Source of the DNA: Lyophyllum atratum
Lineage: Eukaryota > Basidiomycota > Agaricomycetes > Agaricales > Lyophyllaceae
Direction: 5' to 3'
DNA: 64,000 bases
Assembly: GCA_014905825.1 (NCBI GenBank)
Contig: JACGCN010000006.1
Span: 558,001 to 622,000, forward strand
A program made the position numbers and the translations under genes. The first letter of the stretch is position 1; each line of letters begins with the position of its first letter. Below are positions 44,038 to 55,049 of the stretch, piece after piece. The notes under the pieces are model-generated. The model was given only the letters and a program-made list of their open reading frames with translations. It had not been told where the DNA came from and made no database searches.

Positions 44038-47000
44038 TGTCGACGCGCCGAGAATCATCTAGTGCTGAACCGAGCATGGCTAAAGGTCAGCCTTCAGTAC
44101 CAGCGAAGAAGCGTAGAACACCAGGAGCTTGCGATAATTGCAAGAGAAAGAAGAGTATGTAAACGAGCCTCGGCCTCATGCTGCGGTTGTTCATCTTCCA
44201 GCTTTTGTAATTTCTGTAATGACTGACCTCTCTAATTACTTCAGTTCGATGTGAGTAGTATCAGGACTGCTCAACTACGTGAACGTGACTCACACGAACT
44301 TTCCAACAGGTGACAGCGCTGAAATGCTTGGGAACCGATGCAGTAGCTGTATTCAGTTCTCGTTAGAATGCACGCATAAAGAAGTCTCCAAAGTAAGCAT
44401 GGTCTAGCTATCAGGCTCCTCTCGATGGTACTGAACTGAAAGCCAGACGCTAGGCTCTGCTAAAGGGTATACTAGGTTCCCCCTATTCGTTACAAGGTCT
44501 AAATTTCCACTTCTCCTCAGATACGTGGAAAGTCTAGAGATTCGACTTGAGAAGATGGAGAAACTTCTGGGCAAAGTACGAAATTGCCTGCCCATTAGTG
44601 ACAGCGACTTGATTTCGTTGCTTAAAGCTACTACCTCAAGCCGATCTAAACCAAGAGTTGGAAAATATCGAAGATGCGGATACATCCCCGGAATTTCCTT
44701 TGTTACCTCGAAACGACAACGACATCCTCGAAGAAGAGCTTGTCGGGAGGCTGAAACGCCTACACGTAGATCCTCCTCAAGGCCGCTTTTTTGGCAAATC
44801 AAGGTATCCTATCAAGTCCTTTTGTCACCTTCTCAATCTTACATAGTTCAGTGGATACCAACTGGTTCAAACCGCCCTAGATATCAGAAGGGAATTCATT
44901 GGCAAGGACCAGAACATGCGCTCACTTGCTAGCCAACGCGCTGAGTTTTGGTTCTCTCCTCCCGTGAGTCTACATTCTGGCCAAAGTAATTCACCACTTC
45001 ATTTCTCTTTTCTGCAAGTGGCACCCTTCGCGGTTTAAGAAACCAGAGCCTCCGAACTATGCATTCCCTGATGATACACTGTTATCGCTGCTTGTAGACG
45101 CTTATTTTACCTACATTAACTCGTTCTTCCCTCTTCTCCACCGGCCATCCTTTGAACAGTCTATTGCTGATGGTTTACACCATCACGATGAATCATTTGG
45201 AGGAACCGTGCTACTCGTATGTGCCCTTGGGTCAAGATATTCGGATGATCCGCGTGTCCTATATCCTGGCACGACTTCTCTCCATTCTGCCGGCTGGAAA
45301 TGGTTTGAACAGGTGCCCGTTGTTCGAAAATCTTTTGTCGATGCGCCCTCCTTAGGTGAACTACAACATCACGCGGTACGATCAGTCTGGCATGCACTTC
45401 CGCATATACTGATGAAACAGTTGCCAGCTCTCCGTTTTGTTTTCTCAACCAACTGAAACCCCTCAGGGGTGCTGGACCCAACTTGGAATGGCCCTGCGTA
45501 TGGCGCAGGAGGTTGGTGCCCATAGGCGTAGGACACTCAAAGCTCCCACTGCAGAGGACGAACATTGGAAACGCGTTTTCTGGTGGATCTCATCTTGTGA
45601 TCGTTGTGTGGGTTTCATTTAATGTCTAGTAACAGGGTCCTTATGTCTTTAGATCGCCTTATAAGCTCCTTTTCAGGGCGCCAATGTGTCCTTCAGGAGG
45701 AAGAGTAAGGAGTTCAGCGTTGATCACCTTCTACTACTTACAGGACGACTTATCAAGTTATGATGTGGATCGGCCCATAGAATGTGACGATGAATACTGG
45801 AACCCCCCAGACCCCTCACTCGCCTTTCGACAGCCAGCAGATAAACCATCTGCCATCGCATTTTTCAACTGTTATCTGAAATTGACCGACATCCTTGCGC
45901 GCGCCATGCGACTTATAGCGAGTTCTACTTGCTATCTCCAATAGTATGATCGTTACTCACTCAACCATGACAGTATTCGGTCAAACAGCTTGCTGTCCCA
46001 TCAGGACAACCAGCTCCTTATTTTGATCAGAAGATCATCATGGACCTCGACTCCGCCATGAACAGCTGGATGGATTCTGTCCCCGACCATCGTCAGTTCG
46101 TTCTTATTTCTAATGTCCATGACCTATAATTCCCCCTCTAGTTCGATGGAACCCAAGTGCCAAGGACAAACTCTTCCTGAAACAATCCGCAACACTTTAT
46201 GCTACATATTACCATTTGCAGATATTCATTCATCGACCTTTCATTCCGTCCTTCAGGAATCGGTCTCCGACGACATTTCCATCGTTGGCCATCTGCACGA
46301 ACGCTGCGAGATCGTGCTGCCATGTCATCGAAAGCCAAGGCGGGTCTGAGCTACTTCTTCCGACATTACAGGTAGGCAGCCTGAAGCAGTCGGGCCTTAA
46401 TAATAGTCTCATTCGATTTTCAGGCCACTGTATTTACGGCTGCGGTTGTACTCCTTCTTAATATTTGGAGCGGCAAAAGATCTGGGTTTGCACCTTATCC
46501 CCAACGAGAAATCGACGATGTGCAGAGATGCTTGAAATTACTAAAGGCATGCGAACGAAGGTGAGTCGGTTTATATGTGATGCAGCCCAGAATATCACTT
46601 TGACCTATCTAGATGGTGCTCCTCTGGACGATATCGGTAGGCAGATACACCCCATTATGATATAAGTTTCTAAGAATTTCTCCTCAGGGACATTCTGAAG
46701 GATTTAGCCTCGGCTGGTGACTTGTCCTTCGCTGATAGTTCCGTCGCTGTTGACTTGGCGACGGGCACGAAACGACCGAGGGATCTTGATGATGATTCTC
46801 CCCAGGATGTTCGGACGGACCCGTGGTCTGCAGAGCTCCCGAAAGAATACCGCAAAGTGGCAGGATTGCGACGTGTCTGGCATGATTTGTCATTTGATCA
46901 CAGACCGCCAGCGCCGTCGTCGCAGACCTTGAACTTTGAGCTACCCATGTATGCAATCCATCTTGGGCGACTCCCGGTTTTTGGCCAGTTCAATTTTTCC

Positions 47001-47437
47001 GAGTCATTCAAGAGACCCAGGCCTGATCCCTTCCCTACCACTTACCCTGAAGATGACAGACTTCGCGCTGCATTTCCGTACGAGACCAGAGCCATGGCCG
47101 AGGCCTACTCTCCGCAAGGAAATAGCAGTTACACCACATCTGAGTGGGACCTGTATAACGCTCCTAGTGACGCTAGCCCCAACCACGAAATGACGGGGGC
47201 TTTTAATCTACGACAGCCGGGCGCATGCGGGGATGATGGGATGCCTTTGATGGATAGTGATACTTTAACAATGTGGTCAACAGCCCCTACAGGATTTGGG
47301 TAAGTCCTTCTGATCATGGGAGGATGCTACTTACACGGTATTTTAATTTATGGAATTCAAGGCTGAATGAATGGGGAACATATATCACGAGCGTCGATCA
47401 AATGACACATGCTCCAGATACCACTGGGAATGTTTGA
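44038..47437 (+). CDS. Zn2Cys6 transcription factor with fungal-specific domain
   Basis: ATG 44038, TGA 47435-47437, about 14 introns. The binuclear cluster CDNCKRKKIRCD...CSSCIQFSLEC is split by two introns and is complete. A linker exon restores KG-YVESLEIRLEKMEKLL, the coiled coil. The fungal_trans region includes YFTYINSFFPLLHRPSFEQ, ALRMAQEVGAHRR, WKRVFWWISSCDR, SGRQCVLQEE, RPIECDDEYW and LYATYYHLQIFIHRPFIPS. The C-terminal third carries a Lys-Arg-Pro-Arg motif and disordered sequence. At about 45705 the obvious GTAAGG donor and next acceptor do not keep frame (see findings). One junction near 45927 would need a GC donor. Regulated genes unknown. Confidence 0.87.
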
Positions 47438-47619
47438 TCACAGTCAATAGTAACTCTGACTCTACCATTCCAAAATTCAACTATCACTATCGCAATCTTT
47501 CGGACTTCCAGTCTTAGTTGTCATTGCAAGTACAATATATTGCTTCCGGCCAAGGCTGCCGCCCCCCCTAGTCCCTCGCTGGCGTCCCCATGCTCCATGA
47601 GATCGGGACGAGCAATTCC
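47438..47619. other. Spacer between Zn2Cys6 gene and tandem duplicate array
   Basis: Short 3' flank; no feature seen. Confidence 0.4.
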
Positions 47620-48497
47620 ATTCCCGCTATCCATAGGTAGTGGGTGCTCAGTTACATCGGCGCTCGGTTAGAACTTGTGGAAGCATGATGGTAATTCACC
47701 CAGTCAAGAGAATCAGCCGAAGCTGGAATGTGTGTCCGGTCATCGTGTAGGTCCATGATATATTAATTTCTGTCGCGCTGTCCAGAATCTAGACTGGATT
47801 TAACCCCTAGAAGTCATCAACAAGTCGGAAATACGTGAAGATACTGTACAAACTTATCCTTGACTTACTCCTGAAGCAACCTCGACATTGCAACGAGAGG
47901 TGTGCCCGTACCCAATGTGTACACGCGGAGCCTGACCGTTGATCCATGTAGCTCTTTACTTCTTCTAAGCCTTACTAGCCTCCCCCCCATTCAAACGAAA
48001 CCTCGTCTCCATGGATGACCAAGTGAGCAATCGAGTCCCGTTCTCAACTTGCCCAGAACTCAACATTGCCCATATATTCGCAGCAAGAGACTGATGATTT
48101 TTTTAGATACGACCCAGTTAGTCTTGTCATCGTCAACCATGGGCGGACACGCGCCAGGGAGTCAAATGATGGTCCAATGGAAGCGCATTTACTTTTAGAG
48201 GCCTTCATATCCGCGTTGAAGTCCATCGAAGCCAAGGGTTATATAGTCCAGGGTGCGATATATTCAGATGAAGGGGCGAGTATCTTCATTGATACAGATG
48301 ATGAGGATTGGTGTGAGGGATTGGTGTGAGGGATTGATGCGATCGTATCGACCGCAACAATGCCGTGAGGGACGAGTAGAATATGAGAGATTTTGTCGTA
48401 TCGTATCTTCAAATTTCCGGACAACCGGCGGTGATATCTGCATCTTGTCGCTTGGCAAAATTTGGGCAAAACCACATTTCCTTACATAGTGAGTGAA
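47620..48497. repeat. Tandem duplication unit 1 (878 bp)
   Basis: Starts at ATTCCCGCTATCCATAGGTA and carries promoter, two-exon gene and 3' flank. The same order recurs from 48498 on, with the shared block GTAGTGGGTGCTCAGT(T/C)ACATCGG early in each unit. Confidence 0.85.
48011..48329 (+). CDS. Orphan small protein, tandem copy 1
   Basis: Exon 1 is only ATG GAT GAC CAA (48011-48022). A 61-nt intron (48023-48083) is followed by an exon to TGA 48329; 85 residues. The body reads DPVSLVIVNHGRTRARESND then EAHLLLEAFISALKSIEAKG and GASIFIDTDDEDWCEGLV. It is cytosolic by appearance (no signal peptide). Compared with copy 2, the C-terminal end is altered. A 13-nt direct repeat (ATTGGTGTGAGGG twice) and extra bases around 48305-48345 shift the frame and end the protein early. 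No known domain is recognised. The gene pair shares its upstream region. Confidence 0.7.
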
Positions 48498-49400
48498 ATT
48501 CCCGCTATCTACAGGTAGTGGGTGCTCAGTCACATCGGTGTTCGGGTAGAACTTCTAGAAGCAAGATGGAATTCACCCGGTCAAGAGAATCAAGCAAAGC
48601 TGCAATGTGTGTCCAATCATCGATGTGTAGGTCCATGATCTGTTAGTTTCTGTTTCGCTTTCTAGAATCTAGACTGCATGTAAACCCTATTTAAAGTGAT
48701 TAACTAGTCGGAGGAGGAGGAGGAGGAGTTTATTATACTGACACGGTCCCCAATTGGAACAGCCAGTTTACCGGAGATGCGCGAAGATACAAATTATACT
48801 TGACTTACACCTGTTCAGAAGTAACCTCAACATCGCAAACTGAGGTGTGCCCATATACCCAATGTGCACACGTAGAACCTAACCGCTGATCCCTCTAGGT
48901 CTCTACATCTTCCAAGCCTTACTAGCCTACTCCCCATCCAAATTAAACCTTGGCTCCATGGCTGATCAAGTGAGCAATCGATTCCCGTTCTCAACTTGCC
49001 GAGAACTCAACTATACCGAGATTTTCTCAGCAACTTGCCATTGAATCTGACAGAAACGACCCACCTAGTGTTTTCATCTTCAACAATGGGCAGACACGCG
49101 ATAGGCAGTGGACCGATGGTCCAAGGGAAGCACGTTTACTTCTGCACGCCTTCACCTCCGCGTTGAAGTCCATCAAAGCCAAGGGATATGGAGTTCAGGG
49201 TGCGATGTATAAACCTGACGGGGCGAGTATCTTCATTTATACAGACGATGAGGATTGGTGTGAACATATCGACCCCGACATTAATGCCGATTGGTACGAG
49301 TAGAATGAGAGAGGTTTTCTCGTATCGTACCTTTCGAAATTGAAGGAGTACTCGGGATATCTGCGTCTTGTCGTTGAGCAAAACCGCTTGATTCTACATT
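48498..49400. repeat. Tandem duplication unit 2 (about 900 bp)
   Basis: Begins ATTCCCGCTATCTACAGGTA and follows unit 1 through the gene. A (GGA)n microsatellite at about 48711-48728 is specific to this unit. Similarity ends near 49400. Confidence 0.85.
48958..49303 (+). CDS. Orphan small protein, tandem copy 2
   Basis: Same structure as copy 1: exon 1 ATG GCT GAT CAA (48958-48969), a 61-nt intron (48970-49030) and a second exon to TAG 49301-49303, giving 94 residues. It reads DPPSVFIFNNGQTRDRQWTD, EARLLLHAFTSALKSIKAKG, GASIFIYTDDEDWCEHIDPD and ends INADWYE. Conservation of frame, intron and the ALKSI.AKGY..QGA core between the copies suggests that both are or were functional. No homologous family is recalled. 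Confidence 0.72.
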
Positions 49401-49501
49401 TCCTACCCTTTGCGTGAAAGGCATTTCGTTCCTTTGCGAGGATGTGGTGGAGCGCATTCCATCCGTTCCCGTTTAGCGAGTACTAGGATACTCACATACA
49501 G

Positions 49502-49852
49502 TCGGATGGGACGATTTGGAAGGATGATGGGCTTGATCATAAACCGGGAAGCATTTTGCATGAAATATCTTGGATTGGAGCAGAAGGTGTGTATGTAGAG
49601 TGGCGAAGGCCAAGACTCGGAGGGCTTAGGCATCGCGAGATTCGAGGATTAATCATAGGAACGTTGAAGATCATGAGCCGCCTTGCCAGTCTGTCACATA
49701 AATTTCCAGCAAGTACGTACAGTACTACAGGTCTACGGGTTTCTTGGGGATTCCTATATGGTCCTCAAGTAAGCTTTGTCTTATTCAAGAATCCATCAGG
49801 GGCGTTTGCAGCAGCAGGATACTCTGGCTTCAAAGGAGGTACTGGCCTTTGA
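49502..49852 (+). CDS. Exon of an unrecognised protein beside the orphan pair
   Basis: An open frame from an acceptor at 49501 to TGA 49850-49852 has clear coding character: LHEISWIGAEGVYVEWRRPR, LGGLRHREIRGLIIGTLKIM, STTGLRVSWGFLYGPQVSFV and AAAGYSGFKGGTGL. Upstream exons are uncertain; FLCEDVVERIPSVP before a very short intron is one option. Its position directly after the duplication, on the same strand, raises the possibility that it is a distant relative or former 3' part of the orphan genes. Function unknown. Confidence 0.5.
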   Translation, partial: SDGTIWKDDGLDHKPGSILHEISWIGAEGVYVEWRRPRLGGLRHREIRGLIIGTLKIMSRLASLSHKFPASTYSTTGLRVSWGFLYGPQVSFVLFKNPSGAFAAAGYSGFKGGTGL

Positions 49853-49986
49853 GGTCGTTGGACGCGTTCAAGTTGTTGCTCAGTTGTTGCTTCAAGAAGT
49901 TTGGACCAAGGGCTTTCGGAGATAGCCGAAATAAGCTTCTACCCGAACCCTCTCTTGAGTACACTTCACTTCATAGTCCAGTCCCA

Positions 49987-51061
49987 ATGACCCGAATCAC
50001 TAACTTCGGGAGAAAAAGAACGTACCTGGAAGCTGGTTTCTCCAACGATCCTCAAGGCGACCCGAGCAAATCAAATGCAGCGATAGAAAGAAGTGCCCAA
50101 GTTGAGGGAGGTGGGGAAATCAACGCTCCGCCGAAGAAAAAGCGGAAACGTACAAAGGTGTCGATGAGGGACGGGAATACCGGAGTCAAGGCTGCAGAGG
50201 CTGCAGCAGAACTGGAGAGGAGGAAAGCTGAGGCGGAGTCCAGGAAGACGGGCGAGGATGGTCCAGCTCCGTTGAGCAAGTCCGCGAAAAAGAAGAAGAG
50301 AGATAAAGACAGGAAAGAGAAAGGTGCATACCTGCTTATTCGAGGGACCATAGCGCCGAGCTGACGGGGATTGTTCTCCAGTCCTTTCTACCTCCGAAGA
50401 CAGGCGGCAAAGACGTATAGATGAAAAACAGGCCGATACGACATGTTTTGCATGTCGCGAGAAAGGTCACGCTGCGAGAGATTGCCCAACTGCGAAAGAT
50501 CTACCCACAGAGAACGGGAAAAAGGCTAGCGCTGTAGGAATATGCTACAGGTGCGCTTCTTTTTTAGTATGAGTTTGCTTATTGGCTAATTCCCGGATTG
50601 CTCATAGATGCGGCTCGACGAAACATACTCTTTCTCGATGCGAAAAACCTGCCAATCTAGCCGACCCTCTCCCTTTCGCGTCGTGTTTTGTCTGTAAAGG
50701 AAAGGGGCACCTCGCGTCCTCGTGCCCTGAAAATAAAGCGAAAGGTGTATATCCAGATGGAGGATGTTGCAAAATTTGTGGGGATACATCTCACCTTGCG
50801 AGAGATTGTGGGAAAGGACGACCAGGTGAGTACTTCTTAATGTGTTACTTCTTGCCGTAGCTTATGCTGTTTGCAGTAGTCGTTGATACCTCTGCTATCC
50901 TCGGCACTGGAATATCTGCAGGCGCGGATGAAGACGACTTCCATTCATTCAAACGCCACACCGATGAAGTGAACCGAGACGACAAAGACAGGGAGAAGGC
51001 GAAACGCCGGGCGACTCTCGACGCGGACTCAGGCATCATCAGAAAAGTTGTCAATTTCTAA
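49987..51061 (+). CDS. ZCCHC9: ZCCHC9-type zinc-knuckle protein
   Basis: ATG 49987, TAA 51059-51061, three introns. The N-terminal half is basic and Lys-rich (PPKKKRKRTK, AKKKKRDKDRKEK), with a nucleolar look. Four CCHC knuckles follow: CFACREKGHAARDC, CYRCGSTKHTLSRC, CFVCKGKGHLASSC and CKICGDTSHLARDC. The spacing, with GICYRCGSTKH and KAKGVYPDGGCCKICG between them, is that of human ZCCHC9 and its fungal relatives. The C-terminus has a conserved-looking DDFHSFKRHTDEVNRDDKD. Probable role in pre-rRNA handling or RNA quality control; this is inferred from the family. Confidence 0.9.
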
Positions 51062-51585
51062 CTTTTTGCGGGGTCATTGGTCATTTTGATATGCAAGGAC
51101 CTGCGCCGCCACTTGTCGCGGTGTTATGTGTCCGCGCTGCGCCCCTCGGAAGTAAATTATGATGTTATGTATACCTTATCGTATTTTATCTGCGGCATGG
51201 CAGATGGATACGCGGAGACGGTTGGACAAGGTCATGGATGACGAGATGTTCAAGGGATGGCAAAGATCGAGCGACAATACGCGAACGTACATTACCGTGC
51301 CCCCACCTTGAAGCGCAAGGCTCGTTTTGCACATTTGTATTCGCACGTACATAGTACATACTGTTGGAAGTGCTGACAGCGGAGAGAGATAATAAGAGTG
51401 GTCATGTACATCGTCAGGCACATCCTGAACACTGTTTGGACCAGGACATCAGCCCACATGTCGCACCGGTCTCCAATGGGCCGCGATGACCAGCAATAAC
51501 TTTGAATAAGACCTTGAATGATCGTAAGTAATTTTCGTTAAATTTTCGTCCAGCATCATGTCCGCTAGTCTTGTCGTCGATATCA
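51062..51585. other. Region between convergent ZCCHC9 and permease genes
   Basis: Only 3' flanks; no further feature seen. Confidence 0.4.
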
Positions 51586-53986
51586 TCAAGTTGCACTCTT
51601 TTCTGCCTGTAGGTTGCCGCCATCATTTTCACCTTTGACATCGCTACCGGTGTCCTGACTCGAGACCTCGACATCATCTTCGATAGTTTGAACAGGGCCT
51701 TTGAACCAGTGAACTCCACCATAAACCGGGAAATAGAAGTAGACGATCGAGAGGAACAGCGTGCCCCCTAAATATTACATTAGCGAGAAAGGCCTGGAGG
51801 GAGGTGAAGGCTCTTACCGAGGACAACAACAGTATAATTCATATTAGCACTGTCAGGGTTCGGGTTCGCCGGAAAAAGGAAAACAACAATGATGAAAGCC
51901 ATCCAAATCACAGCCGTAGCCGCAACGGGCAGACTCTACAAGAAATACCCCGTCAACCTTGTGAGCGACAAGGATCTGGTGTAAGAAAAAAAGTGAAACC
52001 CACTAATTTTCCCAATGAAAAAGGGCCACGCTTGATTTCCTTGCCACCCAGGAATCTGGCAGAAATCGGGATAGAGTACGCCAGATATTGGCCAGTGACA
52101 ACAAGAGAGAAAATAGCGCCTATAGCGTTGGCTCCGGCGAAAGCCAACAGCCCGAGGAGCAAGGAAATGCCAGCTGCAAACCAGACGCAGTAAACTGGCG
52201 CATGAGTGCGGGTGTTGACGTTATAGAGCCACCTGGACAAAGGAAGTCCGCCGTCCCGTGAAAACGCAAAGATTTGCCGAGAACAGGTCGTCAACTAAAG
52301 CACAAAAGGCAACGTAAATAGGCGTTGTCCGCTAGTATGAGGAATCGATTTACCATGCTCATCCCCATAGTAAACCTGAAGCATCGCCGTGAGACTCGTT
52401 CGTAACTAAGATCAGAAGTTACTTACTGGACAATGATAATCCAGGCCCAGAAGGCGAGCGTTCCCCTCTGACCAAAAGAATTAAATAGGATCTGTCGGAA
52501 GTCAAAATCACACTGTCCACGGATAGGCGATACACTGACAGTCGCCATCGGTTGCCCGATTGGGCTTCCTAAAATTCCCTCCAGGTCAGTGCCCATGCTG
52601 AACGTTAAGGCTACATTGATAGCTGCGAGCCGCGGATCAGTCATAAGCTGGGATACACGATGTATCTGACACCATACCCCAGCCAAGGATACCACTAGAG
52701 GTGGCTGCTAGAATTATAGCATAAGGAATGGCGACGTCTGCATTTGTAGCTTCTTCACTGATGTGGACCGTAGAATCGAATGCGCCTTCAGGTTGTCAGG
52801 ACTCGGATTTATAACACATATAGAATATGAATGCTTACCAATAGCCCATAATGGCGCGAGGAAACTCAGAATAAATGCATACCCGTCGGGCCACCCAGTC
52901 ACTACAACAACCCAATTGGGAAAGGCATGCTTGATAGGAAGGAAGCGCCAACTCACGATTTTTGAAATCGCCAAAGGCATATGCAGCGTGATTTTGGAAC
53001 TCCTTGGGAGTCGCGGCGGGTACTCCGATGATGATCACAAGACATAATCTGACAATGGACGATAAGCTAGTAGCATGGGAAAAAACGAGATGCCATACAT
53101 CACATTGACGATTATAAAGGGGATCTGAAGACGAGCAATTATAGCAGGGTTGAGGCTACAGATAATTGCGTGGCACAACAGCAGTCCAACATAGACAGCA
53201 CTATAAACACGGCGGTCAATGTCAGCTTCAAGGAAGATATCCGAATCCTACAATGTCTGGCCGACTGTAGCAGAGAAGGTCATATCAGACCCAATGCTGA
53301 CTGCGGCCATTATCTGCACTGCGCACCCCCAGTCCACTGACGCCACACTCGCGATATTGCCAACGGTGTTAGAATCTGGTGATATGATTAGCACAGCGCA
53401 GCTAATAGAAAAGAACATTGACGTACACCCTACAATCCAGGATAGAAGGCAACGCCATTTGGGAGAAGAGAACATAAAGGTCCAATAGTAAAGTCCACCG
53501 GAAGTTGGGGCAGCGGACCCAAGCTCCGCCATGGCTAGCCCGATGATGGTGAGGAAAATCGCGCAAACGGCCCACTGCGAAAAATAGTTAATCTAAGTAC
53601 AAATCTTTCCTCTGCACATGTCCGGACTTACGCCCCAGACCATAGCTGCCGCCCCGCCATTTGGTATAGAGAAGACGAGGACAGAACTACAGGCATCACA
53701 CGTGTCAGAAAAGGCTTGGCTGGCCAACACTGTAACGGTAGTGGTTGCACATACGCCATGGAAGGAAGCAACCCAATGATACTAAAGCCTACACCGAAGA
53801 CTTCAATCGGGCTGAACACCCTTCGGAACTCTGTCATTTCGCCGTTAATTCAATCTGGAATGAAGTAATAAAGCCAGAGTAACTGAACCTACCCTGCTTG
53901 TAGCCCAGTCGCGCGAGCACAGCCGCGTCATGGTCCAGCGTCACCGTCGTTGCGCGAGGCGCTTGGTCGCTGTTCTTCTGCACCAT
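51586..53986 (-). CDS. APC-family amino-acid/GABA-type permease
   Basis: ATG 53984-53986, TGA at 51586-51588, about twelve introns. The cytosolic start ends in EFRRVFSPIEVFGVGFSIIG. Next come SIPNGGAAAMVWG and MAELGSAAPTSGGLYYWTFM, the consensus amphipathic region of APC permeases, then CLLSWIVG and SVDWGCAVQIMAAVSIGSD. The later half has GTDLEGILGSPIGQPMATI, TCSRQIFAFSRDGGLPLSRW and YSIPISARFLGGKEIKRGPF. The C-terminal tail is acidic, with HWFKGPVQT at its base. It matches the Uga4-like GABA/choline/amino-acid permease branch with 12 helices; the substrate cannot be assigned. Confidence 0.92.
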
Positions 53987-55049
53987 TACGATAGTGACGC
54001 TCCAGATGGACGAGGAGCACGAGGAGATATGGTGTTCGGCTTCAGGACGCCCTCAATGCTTCTTGAGGCCCCAAATGCCATTTGACAGCATGTGGACAAG
54101 TTGAACTATAAACCAGAAGGGGTTCGCGAAGCCGAGGGTCACCAATCAGGCCCAGGAAGGGGTCCCAGGTCAACCATAGAATTCTAAAGATAACCCATCC
54201 GTTGACTTGTTGCTCCACCACAAGTCTGGTCGAAGCTAGCCTCAACGAGGAATATGACTGATCACAGTTTTTCCGAATCCCAACAACCGCATATTCTGCC
54301 TTTGCCGACATTCATGGAGACGTCAAGGTGTTGCCACGATCATGAGAAAGTCAAGGTGATGACCCTGAGATGATCCCCAACCCTCTCGGTCTCGGTCGGA
54401 TGTCGCTATCGGAGTTGACTTCGTGACCTTGGGGGCAACTTGGGGTGAAGCTGAGGTGAAGCATACAAGTTTTTGATAGGTGCCCTCAGGCTGAGTCTGC
54501 AGCTAGTTAAGCATACAGCATGTCGGTTTTCGACGTATGGTGTACATTCAGTTTGGTGTTGAGGAAGAACTTGAGTCGATCTTGAGTTTTTCCTCTTCCC
54601 TTGCTGATTTGTTCAAGCAGGTCGTCGCTCCGAGCTCCGACCATAGGGCCCGGAGTGATCTGGATCCTGTTCCTTGAGCAAAGATACTACTTACATACAG
54701 AGTCTGAAGTTCATCGAGCCGCTTTTGTCATACTTATCATTCTCCACTGCTCTTCCTATTCCTTTTCAAAAGTCTCACAACCTGGAAATTTTGACGATCG
54801 ACCAAGACTGTCTTTCGAAGTCACCCTCGAACCTTTACAGTGTGATAGGCGCTGGCAGACTCGGGGACTGCGCTTTCTATCTATCGTAGGGCCGGAAGAT
54901 ATCGAAAGTATGTACTTGGATACATATGTGTCCAACGGCGGTGCACTACTGCCACCCAGAGAAAACGACTCTGGTGAAGGAATTAGGTATTTGTAGCCAA
55001 GAAGCGGAGGCCAGATTAGTGAAAACGGTGAAAGGCGATGGGTTATAGA
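53987..55049. other. Intergenic region upstream of permease
   Basis: Open frames at 54042-54311 (-) and 54601-54996 (+) have no recognised domain. The plus-strand one has a hydrophobic IILHCSSYSF segment but is probably chance. Confidence 0.35.

Noticed and set aside
48711..48728. (GGA)n run as possible functional element
   Set aside because: Ordinary microsatellite in only one duplication unit.
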